From Diospyros lotus (lineage: Eukaryota > Streptophyta > Magnoliopsida > Ericales > Ebenaceae): a stretch of 64,000 nt of DNA. The stretch is taken from positions 8,757,669 to 8,821,668 of the forward strand of contig NC_068344.1 in assembly GCF_014633365.1 (NCBI RefSeq). The letters run 5' to 3'. Positions 49,796-60,700 of the stretch are shown here, piece by piece. The position numbers and the translations under genes were made by a program. Below the pieces are notes generated by a model. That model had not been told where the DNA came from. It saw only the letters and a list, made by a program, of their open reading frames with translations, and ran no database searches. Every line of letters starts with the position of its first letter. The stretch's first letter is position 1.

Positions 49796-51890
49796 ACTTC
49801 AAAGAAATCTAAGGTCGGTTTCAAAAATTTTTGTTTAAAATGTGGGCTCATTTAACTTTTATAAATTGTTTAAAAGAATGGCTATTTTTACAATTGGATG
49901 TGTTTTTTTTAACTATTTTGATATTCATCTAACTCATTATTTGTTATTTTGTACAAGTAGGTTCAAAAACAACGAAATGCAAAAACTTGAGCCAAACTGC
50001 ATCACAGAAGGGACCGATCATCATTCAGCCATCACAACAATCACATTAATTGAGCCAAACTGCATCCATGCTTACTCCGCTCTCGTTTTCACAACAGCTA
50101 AAGTTAATGGTAAAACTATACGAAACTTTTTCTCATACTCCGTTAAGATCACATTTGAAACCAATCACAATATGCCACATGTTGCACACAGTAAAAAAAA
50201 TGGGTTCCATGAGTATTGGCACATACAACACATAAATATTTCATTAGAGTCAAACACAACATTCTCTCATAATCTGTTATGTCTTTCATCACACAAAAGA
50301 TACAAATATTGGCACATACAACACATAAATATAATTTTTGTGGTTCATGTTACTTATTTATGTGCAAGGTGTTCAATCAACAAATTGGAGTCATGTTTAC
50401 GAAATGAGTTTGACACCTACAGCAGGGATTAGTCAACCTTTGGTTCCAAATTTTTTGCCACTTCAACATCTCACGACGGGAGAAGCTGCTGGATTAGTAG
50501 ACGAGTCTAATAGTAATGAAGTGTTATGTAGGAGCTCATGACCATGTATATAGCATATTCTTATGTATGAACCTATTGATTTATCTTTGGTGTGAGGGTA
50601 TCCAAAATTAACATTCCACAGGACAAGTGTTTCTCTGTTATTTGTAGTTCTTTTGGTCCCAAGAAACTCAGTTCAAGCATATGATGATGTATTTCCCATA
50701 TAAATTATTTTGAGCCTGACTGTGAATTAATTATTAGGAAATACCAGCCTGATAATATATATATATAAATATATATATATGTTGATGTGCTACTCTTGTT
50801 TCTTTGAGTGATCCTCCTTCATAATGTTATCTTTTTGTCTCAAGTGTCTTAATGAAAAGTGTTATGCTGCCCTCTTTTTTGTTCCATTGCTTTTTGAATA
50901 CTGTTTTCACATTTCTTAACATTATCTCTTTGTTACTACTACAATATTTTGACAGGCGTGATTTCTTGGCGCTCTTGTGAACCTGATTTCTTACCTCTTG
51001 CCATGACTTCTGGTTGACAGGAATGACTTCTGTACTATTATTACATTTGCAGAGACATGGCCAAAGTGTTTAGTTCATTCAGTTTTTTGATGGAGTAGTC
51101 ATTCAGAAGCTTGTTAATTTTTGGCTCATCTATGTACGGCTTGAGTTCATCATTGGGATGGTTGTTGGCATCCGCATGGCTTCTCATTTCTAATACTTTC
51201 TCTTCTGTTGTTGTGTAAGGTTTTTTTTAGTTAGTTACTAACTTTTGTACTGTTCTATTTTGGTTGACTTTTTTCATTAACTAGTGCTATATTCCTTATA
51301 ACTAGTGCTATATTTTGAATGTGTTTAAGCATGTGGCACTTGTGCCAGCTAACCTCCCAAGGTAATTTTTGTTTTAGAAAGTTATAAATTATACATTAAA
51401 CTTGGTGTGTCTAAGCGTCTACGGCAAAGTTAGAACACTCAGGACTGTTCTGTTTCTTATATATGTATGTTAAGTGATGTCTTTAAGATGATTGAATGCA
51501 GAGGCGTTCTCTGGATAGTGATTGATCAACATAATATCATATAGGTGCTATTTTTGTGATTTTTTTTTTTTATGTAGCCTAATATCTCATCCTTTTGTGG
51601 GTAAGGATTGATTCACTCCTGCTAGGTTGGGGACCTGCCCATGTTAAGATGGAGATGGCATATTAGCCAACATTAGTAGTAGTCGGGATACATATTTCAA
51701 GCTGAAAAAAATTATAACATAGTTCAAGCTGAAAAACAGTAAAATAAACTATTCACTTGAAAATGTTCACAAAATATAGATTTGCTCAAGCTTAAAAAAC
51801 AGCTAAAAGAAACTGTTCTCAAATACAACTAAAAAAAATTACTACTACATACGCATATATAAATACAGTTCTCAAATGTCAACCACAATA
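49796..51890 (+). other. MULE 3' region, no clear gene
   Basis: Downstream of the SWIM region. A possible extension of the transposase C-terminus (49960-50540, with NNEMQKLEPN and a GISQPLVPNFLPL-like stretch) is too broken to assign. 50200-50340 has a short duplication (TATTGGCACATACAACACAT at 50214 and 50308). 50750-50785 is a (TA)n tract. Confidence 0.5.
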
Positions 51891-51899
51891 TTCATGCCA

Positions 51900-52339
51900 A
51901 CCCCTTTCCTTTACCATGTTCGTTCGCACTTCCTTCTCCCTTGTGCATGGTTACGTTCACTGAAATCTCCACGTCATCTTCTTTATATATTTGAGCTAGT
52001 GTTTGGAATGGGAGAGAACTCTTCCACAAGAAAATTGGTCGTAGACTTTCCCGAAGCACCACCACTCGATTCACCTTCTTCCACCTACTTCCAAAATCCA
52101 CATTTAATACTACAAATATTGAACAACCTTCCTTTATTTATGGACTCTTTTTCCACCTCAAAACATTTTACAATGCCTTGTTTACACGATGGGCATGGTC
52201 GCTTTGTTGGACATGCTGCAAAGTAGTGCCCTCGCCGTCTACAGCTATGACATACTCCTGCATTTCGTCCCGTCATTGTAACACTATGAATTAAAAATTT
52301 CACTTCAATTAATAACAACAAAAGGAAAAGAAGATTCAT
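51900..52339 (-). pseudogene. CCHC + GRF zinc-finger reading frame, antisense within the MULE
   Basis: The minus-strand frame 52339-52085 has two Met candidates; the second gives MTGRNAGVCHSCRRRGHY. A CX2CX4HX4C knuckle (CHSCRRRGHYFAAC) is followed by a GRF-like finger, CPSCKQGIVKCFEVEK then GRLFNICSIKCGFWK, whose Cys spacing and final FW fit the GRF family. A TAG stop at 52085-52087 falls right after GFWK, where GRF fingers usually have Trp. The frame can be followed beyond it (VEEGESSGGASGK). GRF fingers bind single-stranded nucleic acid in characterised proteins. Function here is unknown: it may be a second element gene or captured host sequence. Confidence 0.7.
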
Positions 52340-53637
52340 GATAACAAGACTTTTATAGAGAGAGAGTGTTACACATTTCCTCTAAATCGCAAATGTAAGC
52401 TATTACTATATCAAACATGTACTCACAAAATATACCAACAGTTGAAGAGTTGAACTAATCATGTCTGTGTTCATGTCATCTCCAGTTGTCCATATCATGT
52501 CCTTGTCCCGAATCCATTTCCATACTTCTTCGCCTCATCTAATTAGGATATTCGAATTTGGTTCTCTATAAGAATCTTTGTTCTATCCACTTTTTAGGTC
52601 ATTCAAAAATATAGGATCCACTACCAACAGAGAAATACCAGAAGAAATCAATAAATAAATAAACAATAACTCGGTTCATGCCAGGGATAAGTTCTGTTAC
52701 TTTTCCTGCACTTGGAAACTAGGTTCCACCAAAGTTGTCCAAATTTATTTCGTAACATGTTAAACCAACATATGAGCAAAAAATATGTTAAACCCTCTTC
52801 ATAACATGCAAGTAGAAACTTCAAGATCAGTTGGGTGGGGCATGCACATATATACACACATATATTAAGCATCAAACTGTTCCAAAGATCACCAACCATA
52901 TGAAATGAGGGTATGCCAGTATGGAACCCTAACCATACCAAATGATGGCAGTCTATCCATACTGAGATGAACAGCGACCTTCCCATTCTCAAGCACAATC
53001 TTGATGATCACAGGAGAATAGGAAGACCAGGCTAATATAAAATTTCTAATTTTCAATTAACAAGTGACAAAACACCACGCACTGAACATTCGCTTTTCAA
53101 GAATGCTATTTTGTGAAGATATAGGCAAATATATAAAACTCAAACTACTATATACCATGAGCATTGGCCAAAGGTGGCAGATGCAGTGGGAGGTAGGTGG
53201 GCGGGGTTTCATTTTGGGGATTTTGGAGATTTGTTGGTTTCTGGGCGACAGGTAAGGGACAGGTGGTCGTACCCCTTCCCTGACGGTCGTTAAAGCGATC
53301 GAGAGAGAAAGAGCGAGACGATGGTGAAGCCGACGGTGTTGGGAGACGAAGAGGTGTCGTGAAATGGAGAGGTGAATGGAGCTAACAGTGTCTGCGAGAA
53401 GGGGAGAGAGAGAGAGAGTCGGTCGCGAGTCTGAGGGTTGGCCGGACAGTGGGGTGACGGTCGTGAGCGCGAAAGCGAGAGAGGGACGGTGGTGGGGGCA
53501 GTTGGAGGGTTGAGGCCGTTGGGTGTCTACGAGAGGGAGAGCCAGAGAGAGACAAAGGGAAGGAGAGAGAGGGGCTGGGTCTTTTGGGATTGGGGCATTT
53601 GGGTAATTTTTCAAAGGGACAAATTGGTCATTTTAAC
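52340..53637. other. MULE right subterminal region, non-coding
   Basis: 52340-53050 has no recognisable gene. 53250-53600 is a GA-rich tract on the plus strand (TC-rich on the minus strand). A similar TC-rich tract containing ACCCCTTCCCTGACGG occurs inside the left end (40390-40553) and, same strand, at 53271-53286. The Pro/Ser-rich frames there come from this simple sequence. Confidence 0.55.
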
Positions 53638-53686
53638 ACCCCTATAAAGCAATCTGTAACCGTCTTCTGTACAAATAGCTTTTCCC
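53638..53686 (-). repeat. Right terminal inverted repeat of the MULE
   Basis: Read on the minus strand it starts GGGAAAAGCTATTTGTACAG, a common MULE-like start. The outermost base is set exactly by the 9-bp duplication. Confidence 0.88.
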
Positions 53687-53695
53687 AAAAAGTAT

Positions 53696-54801
53696 TGAAT
53701 GCTTAGAGTTACTCGGTTTACTTATGGGAGTTTCTATGCCTTTATATAGGTGATAGAACCAAGATACTTAAAATTATCATCTCCAAGATTCTTAAACTAT
53801 ATGACTCTAAGTTATAAAAAATTATTATGAGATGAATTAATAAAAATAGTGTTTATCCTTAATTATTTGGATAAAATATAACTCAGATAGTGATATGGCC
53901 TTCAGATTGCTTAGAGATGCGAGGAATCGACGATCTTCTATTAGTAGTTATTCTTTAAACAAAGAAATTGTATCCTTATCATTTAATGATATAAACACGT
54001 GACAAAATAAAATTTTGATCATTTCTACATTTTGAGTACTCCCAACATCATTTGTCGTAAGAATGTGTTAATCCCATGGGAGTGGGAGAAACTTGCCCCA
54101 TTTGCCTGTAAGATAATTTAGTTCGGGCATTGATCTTGAGGAGAAATGATGAGATTTCTTATCTATTTCCATTGGCATCCTGATGTCTCTCTTCCGTTGG
54201 TAGATTTATAAATTGGGCCATTAAGTTTATGTGTCAGTTGACTTAGTCCATCGGTTTGAATTTTGAGGGTATAAGTCAGTTCTTTTAATTTGGACGTGAT
54301 GGAAATTTTTGTAAAATGAAAAATTAAGCCAAGGTATTATAATATCAAATCCCTTTTTTAAAACAAATAAGGAATAGTATTACCTGAGAATTATTTTTTA
54401 TTTAACGTTAAATAATATTATTTTATTTTATTATTATCTCATCATAACTTAATATTTGTAACCAAACAATGATTATAACTAGCACTCTGTTTTAAAAGCT
54501 TTACAAATTCTCGGGATTTGCCCATCATGGTATCTAAAATTCTAGGATGGCCCACTTTACAAATTTCAGTATATATATATATATATATATGTAACATTTA
54601 ATTTTAACTTTGACTATTTCAATATTTAAAGACAATACAGTACAATGAAATCCCACCAACAATTACCTTTACACATGCATTCCAATTTCTAGAGTACCGA
54701 TTAACATATTCTTATTAGTTTTGCACACATATTCAATTATCAAATGGCAATGTGAATGCCGTTTAATATTAACTAACTTTTGTAATCTATAAAACACCAC
54801 C
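53696..54801. other. Intergenic DNA, nothing recognised
   Basis: A/T-rich, with a (TA)n tract at 54571-54590. It lies between the MULE's right duplication and the next LTR's left duplication. No coding or RNA gene signal. Confidence 0.6.
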
Positions 54802-54806
54802 AATAC

Positions 54807-57278
54807 TGTAATATTCCACTTTATCGAGCGTGTTATAACTTGGAATAATTCTAAGACAATAAATTTTTTCTTTCAAACTAATACTAAATCATATCATTTC
54901 TCATATGTATTCCAAAATTTTCAAATATTTTCTCGAAAGAGAATTATTATACGCATCAAATGCAGAAGCAAGGATCGAATCTGACATCTTAACATTAATC
55001 ATAAATCAATTCTTACATTCTCATTAATCATAAATAAGGTTTTACATTATCATTAACCAAATGATTAAATATCATCATTCCTCAAAACGTTCAGATTTCA
55101 AAGTAATAGAACTTAAATACATGGATTACATTACATACTTTTCATTCATCATGCACTTTGCTAAGTGTCATTTCATGCATCATTCATCCTCGTATCAGCT
55201 ACAATTTCTATCTGGAACGTTTGAATATTCTAGGGGCAAAACCCAAATTAGATGATGAACCATCTAAGTAAGGGCATAAAATATTTTATCGTGCATGTAT
55301 GCAATGTCTTACTTCTTCGTAAGGGTCAATTGCACCTTCATGTTGCTTACAATTTTTACAGCTACCTCTTTCAAAGCCGAGGTGCATGGGGGCACCTTTG
55401 GCAAAATAGCGGTGCCAGTTCATACTCCCAAATGGATACAATGCGTGTGACCAATGATATCAATGTGTACATATGCATTTCATAGTCATGTCATGTATGC
55501 AATCTACGTGATGGGTACATATCAGGAAATGTCAATATGATGAAAACATTCCCGAAGATCAGATTTTTAAACACAAATCACTTACGTAGTACCAAGTACC
55601 TATTTAAAGGTATATCATTTATAACCGTACTAATCTTGTAGAAGTACACTTACATTCTCAAGCTTATCAGGCTACCTTGATTTTGCGCCTTGCCTAAAAA
55701 TTTGTGCATCGTCTCGATTTGCGTGTCAACCTCAAGATTCGCACAAGCCACTTCATCTTAAGCCTCAAGTATCCTAATCATCATATTTATTTAAGCATTA
55801 AAATCTATTTTTTCATAATTTCTTGCATTTTCTCTCTATTTCCTCCTATTTTTCCTAAATAAATCCAAACTAAATATTTCTTAAATATTTCACTATGACA
55901 ATTTATAAAATAATATTCCTGAATTTCTAAAATTTTTTAAAAAATTTTACTTACCTTAACTTAGCCTCTCAAACTTCCTCGGTATGTATGTCATATCCTT
56001 GAAACGCGTACCCGAACCATTTTTCTCTTCAAAATCTTTGAAATATTAATAAATATCCATTTTCTATTTTTTGGGATTTTTTTTAAAATTTCTCTTTTTT
56101 TTCTATTTTTCTTCCATTTCTTTTCTTTTCTTCCTTTTTCTTTTTCCTTCTTTCTTCTTCTTCTTCTTCCTCCTCCTCATTTTTCTCCTTCTGCCTGCAA
56201 CTCTTACATGCATGGTGGCCTACTGCCTTCCTCCACCTGCCTCAGTCGGCTAGCCCTGCCGTCATCTACTACTACTGCGACCACCGCTGCCTCCATGCGC
56301 CACGGCCGCCATCACGCACAACACCCCAGCCGACCCCTACATTGTGGCCAGCAGCTCCGCTTCGCGTCGGCCATGGCTAACCGATGCTGCTGCTCGCCTC
56401 AGCCATCGTCGGTTACCTCCGACGCCACTAGCCACCTCCTGGACCTCCACCGAGCTGCCTTAGCCGCTATTACTTCAATGCTCGCTGCTAGAAGCTTGCT
56501 GCTCTACTTCTCGACCATCTTCCATTCTTCATCTCTCTCAAATTCTTCCTCTCTATTTGTAGGCATTTCTATTACCTCGAGCTTGCCATGGCCATTCCTC
56601 AAGCCTTCCCTCAATGCGTGTAAATTTCTCCAAATCTTACAGGGCATGGCTGAAGCTGTAGAGGCACGGGAGTTTTCAGGGCATGGCTACCATTCCATGC
56701 CTATATATATATATATATACTATATACTATATATATATCATATATTACATTAATATATATAAAAATTACACATTAAACCTTAATTTTCATCTCTATTACA
56801 CTTGGGCAATTCTCTCATTGCAATTACATACTCAAACACCAAATTAATTTGTATTACGATACCGAAAATTCAAAATTAATAACTTGAAGATTACTCGATA
56901 ATGACGATTCCACCCCAGTATCTTCACCGAGCTATCGTTTCATCTTGAAATCATTGAAGGGTTGCTCATTACAAAAAATCGAAACCTTCTCAAGCTTCCG
57001 TTGACTTCTTGAAAATTCCCTACAACAATTCAATTTTGTAGCCTAAATAATAACTGTATTTTAGCTGTACCAAAAATCGATTCAATTCTAATTTCTTTTG
57101 ATACCATAAATCTTATCTCGGGATTCTCATCAATGTCGAATCATTTTCCTTAGATAATTTTACTCCGAGGCATTCCCTACAGTTGATTCGATACTTATAA
57201 CTGTTATCAAGCCAATTTTTTTGTATTCTAAATTTAATTAAATTATGTGACAATCTCACGAAAATATAGATTCTTACA
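54807..57278 (-). mobile_element. Solo LTR, 2.47 kb, 5-bp target duplication AATAC
   Basis: TGTAATATTCC...GATTCTTACA flanked by AATAC at 54802-54806 and 57279-57283. Same family and orientation as 35398-37471: shared blocks around 55200-55270 and 55350-55450. It contains a pyrimidine-rich then GCC-rich region (56070-56480) and a (TA)n tract (56701-56760). Apparent frames in those stretches are simple-sequence artefacts. Confidence 0.9.
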
Positions 57279-57283
57279 AATAC

Positions 57284-58134
57284 TCTTCAAGTATTGTATT
57301 TTCCATGAAATTGACACTTCTTTGGAAGATTGTGAGAGAGCTTGCCGTCTAGTGTGGGATGGGAAAGAGAAGTAAGAGATGATGACTAATGAGTGAGGCT
57401 GAGCCCCCTACCCATGGACGAAGAAGAGTCAGAAGTCTTCACAAGTTGGAGGGGGCAGATCGAAGAGGATGCTATCTGGTGATTGGGACGAAGTCTTCGG
57501 GGTCAATTCACTGCCGTGCTTGAGCTGCAAAGAACAGAGTTGCATCCTTAGCCATATATGATATTTATTTCATTACTTCTAATAAAACTCGTAAGGTTCC
57601 TCTAAACCCCCCAAAAGGATAATGTTTTGCGTAAATCAAAATAAAAGATGGAGTAAAAAGGATAAGCTTTCCACGTGATTTTTTTTTAGTTTCTCTAATT
57701 TCTTTCCAAGCTTTTTACTTATATAGGACAAATGATTTGATCATGCATAATTTTTTTCAACTGCCTTGACCATAATTGATGATTCTCTTCCACTGTTCTG
57801 ATTGTTGCAGAATATGATTGAAAGTTTTTCTCCACTTTTGATCCCAACTACTTTTTTGTTCTAATTTTTTTCTTGAATTTTTTATATTTTTTTATAATGA
57901 ATTTCACCTTTAAAATACTCAAAACCCCTCGTCCCCCACTGGATTGAATTTTCTAGCGTAGCTAGGCTATGGGATGCTTTCTGGTGAGTGGGACGAAGTC
58001 TTTGGGGTCAATTCACTGCCGTGCTTGAGCTGCAAATTCCTTCATTAATTCATCATCTCAAACATGCATATTTAGCGATTCTTGTATTGTAATTCCCATC
58101 CTCTTTTGCCCAATTAAATTGCAGTGAACAGTTG
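57284..58134 (+). other. 5' flank of receptor-kinase copy C with an internal duplication
   Basis: 57468-57531 and 57973-58036 are near-identical (both contain GGTCAATTCACTGCCGTGCT, ending TTGAGCTGCAAA). The core CTGCCGTGCTTGA is also found upstream of copy A at 10727. Probably 5' leader or promoter sequence duplicated about 505 bp apart. No other gene is seen. Confidence 0.7.
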
Positions 58135-59216
58135 GCGTTCATATCGATCGCGGCTGTTTCTATCTTTCCGTTTGTGGCCTTGTATTTCCTGTCTCATCCC
58201 GCTGTTTCTGCTCTTGATAACAGCAATAATAACATCAAGATTATAATTTCACCATTTTTTTTGCCCCCATGGACATAATACGGATGGTTCACCGAGTAAA
58301 AAATGACACCCAAAAATGAAGGTTTGAGTTATGGCAGCCGCAGTATGAGAGTTTCAACCTCTTGTGGGGGTGGCTCCTTGTGGGCATTATGCACTGTACT
58401 TCCTACTTGGGGGCCACCGTATACCGTGATTAACCCCTCTCATGTGTGCGGGGCAATGTGTGAAGGGCTCTTAAGGTGAGAGATTTTCCTCTTGCACCCA
58501 AGATTAGTTGTCCCACGTCGTTTCGCTGCGGAAATTCCGGACCACAGCTTTATTTTCCTCTCTCCAATATCAACAATCCCCAGTGCGGGCTGTGCACTGT
58601 GATTTGCGGTAATCACGAACATCCTGTATCATATATCAATTTTGGAAGTGAAGAAGAATTTCAGATAATTGACATCTCATCCACGCCCAGCGGTAACGGC
58701 AGTGTTACAGTCGTCCATGACCCAGAGTTCACAAACCGTTTACTTGCCGGCGATTGCAGTGGCTTAAGGAATTTCAGCATACCCAATTCTCCTTCTATTT
58801 CCTTCACTATCCCTCACAATCTCACCCTCTTCAGGTGCAGGAAAAGCTCTCCACTTAGCCCTCCCGCACATGATGAGTATTTCAACTACACAGGCTGTGA
58901 TGATTTCAATTTGTACTACAAGAAGCATTTACCAGATGATCATCACAACGTTTCTGCTTCTGCCGATTCTTTCCAAGGCTGCGACACCATTCTTCTGCCT
59001 TTGACTTCGACGCCATCTAAAACTAAAACTGAACCTGGTGAGAACGATGACGATCTATTAAAACTATTGAATGGTACCATCAACTCAAAATTTCACTGCA
59101 CAGCAAAAAACGGTACTTCTCTACTGCAGGAATATGTATCAGACTATTACCTAATAATTCGTTTAATCTGCTGCTGTTTATTGCAGGGCCAAACCTCAAA
59201 CTGATCCTTCCCTAAG
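58135..59216 (+). pseudogene. Receptor-kinase copy C, ectodomain exons
   Basis: A signal-peptide-like stretch (SIAAVSIFPFVALYFLSHPA, no ATG found where copy A starts) runs to NSNNNIKI. A 255-bp insertion follows, then CPTSFRCGNSGPQLYFPL, QCGLCTVICGNHEH, FTIPHNLTLFRCRK, YFNYTGCDD and KFHCTAKN: the GUB_WAK ectodomain. Compared with copy A about 25 residues are missing just before KFHC, removing the CX2C...C cysteines of the WAK_assoc motif. A donor at 59113 and acceptor at 59186 flank a 74-bp intron; the second exon (GPNLKLILP) hits a stop at 59212-59214. Non-functional. Confidence 0.9.
58244..58498. mobile_element. Insertion in copy C ectodomain with 8-bp duplication
   Basis: 255 bp between two copies of CAAGATTA (58236-58243, 58499-58506), at a point where copy A is continuous (AACATCAAGATCAGTTGCC). 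No clear inverted ends. The minus strand has a GGTTGAAACTCTC box-B-like stretch and, further on, an A-run, so a SINE in minus orientation is possible; a hAT derivative is the alternative. Confidence 0.65.
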
Positions 59217-59769
59217 GTAAAGAAAACCTTCTAAACTAACTTCTCTATTTGTTCTTTTATTGTTCTGTTTCTGCCCTGCTTCTTTCTTGTCGCTGATGAC
59301 CACCACATGAATTTTAAATTTTGTTGTAAATTAAAACAAACAATTAAACCCATTCTGTTTACGTTTTGAGATCAATGAGAATAAAAAATAAAAAAAATCA
59401 AAACCAGCAAGCTACAAACCCTGACTTTAGTTTTCCATTTCATTTCCGTGATTTTTTGAAACAAGATCAGGAAATGTCATTTAAAGTTGTCAACCAACAT
59501 GCTAGGTTCTTTATTTGCTTTAAATGAAAACAAGAATTGGACAAAAACAAAACATATAAAAACTAGAAATAATGTGTTATAATGTGTTTAGATGTCAAAT
59601 ATTCTTATACTCATTTAAAGTTATTGTAACCATTTGGCTATGTTGCAAAAACAAAAGGATTTTTTTTACATGAAAAATAATTATAAATAATTATTTGCCA
59701 TGCATGAAGTGCTGGTCACGGCCATATAGCCACTCGAGGACAAGCAAAAAGGAATTTTGCTTAACTAAC

Positions 59770-60700
59770 TCGGTGAAGGAGGCTTTGGTGGTGTTTATAA
59801 AGGAAAGTTAGATGATGGGCACCTCGTGGCAATGAAACTTTTGAAGGAATCAAAAGGTGATGGAGAACAATGTATTAATGAGGTTGCAAGTATAAGTCAG
59901 ACATCTCATGTTAATACTATAAGTCTATTAGGTTTTTATTATGAGAGTGGAAAAAGAGCTCTAATTTATGAGTTCATGACTAATGGATCTCTTGACAAAT
60001 TTATATATGATAGAAATATGCCAAAAGAACATGAATTGGGATTGGAAGAATTATATAAGATTGCAGTTGGTGTTGCTAAAGGGTTAGAGTACCTCCATTT
60101 GGGTTGTAAGACAAGGATTTTGCACTTTGATATAAAGCCTCACAACATTCTTCTAAAAGAAAATTTTTGTCCCAAAATATCTGATTTTGTACTTGCTAAA
60201 CAATGTCTTCCTAAGCAAAGTTTCATATCATTGTTTGGAACAAGAGGGACGATTGGACATATTGCCCCTGAGCTATTTTCAAGAAACTACAGAGGGGTCT
60301 CTTATAAAGTGGATGTTTATAGTTATGGGATGATGATTTTGGACATGGTTGTGGGGAGAGAAAATTGACATGATTCAGTCGTTGATTGTAGTAGTGATAT
60401 GTATTTTTCAAATTGGATATACAAACATCTTGAAAAGGAACTAGAAATTGGGCTTCATTGTATTACAAGCAAAGAAGAAGATGAAAAAGCAAGAAAGATG
60501 ATAATAGTTGGCTTGTGGTGCATACAAACCGATCCTTCAAAGCGTCCATAAATGACTAAATTGTTGGAAGGAAGGCTACATTCATTACATGTCCCACCCA
60601 AACCTCTCTTGTTTGCTATTAATGGACCGGTAATTACACATTGTCCAACCGCATATGGCATCACATTAATTATATTCATCCAATGTTAGTTGAGAATGCA
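59770..60700 (+). pseudogene. Receptor-kinase copy C, kinase exon without transmembrane part
   Basis: The sequence passes directly from AACTAACT, which in copies A and B precedes the transmembrane exon, to CGGTGAAGGAGGCTTTGG of the Gly-rich loop, so about 330 bp with the membrane segment and juxtamembrane is deleted. Kinase: [38 protein letters not shown] (DFG became DFV), APELFSR. Stops: TGA at 60366-60368 (Trp in B) and TAA near 60550 (Ser in A). The end (PPKPLLFAINGP) is still recognisable. Confidence 0.92.

Larger units (their letters stand above)
40274..53686 (+). mobile_element. Mutator-like element (FAR1-type MULE) with perfect 9-bp target duplication
   Basis: Flanked by AAAAAGTAT at 40265-40273 and 53687-53695. 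The terminal inverted repeats align over about 45 bp: left GCTATTCATACAGAA...GTTACAAATTGCTTTATAGG; right, reversed, GCTATTTGTACAGAA...GTTACAGATTGCTTTATAGG. Inside is a FAR1/FHY3-type transposase gene, and near the right end an antisense zinc-finger frame. Removing the nested LTRs (43101-48212 plus one duplication) leaves about 8.3 kb. Nine-base duplication, long inverted ends and a FAR1-class transposase together define a MULE. Confidence 0.95.

Noticed and set aside
53057..53614. 185-residue Pro/Ser/Leu-rich frame on the minus strand
   Set aside because: Low-complexity translation of the GA/TC-rich MULE subterminal tract. No domain, and near-palindromic use in both strands.
56071..56753. Phe-rich and Ser/Ala/His-rich frames
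   Set aside because: CTT and GCC simple sequence inside the 54807 solo LTR.
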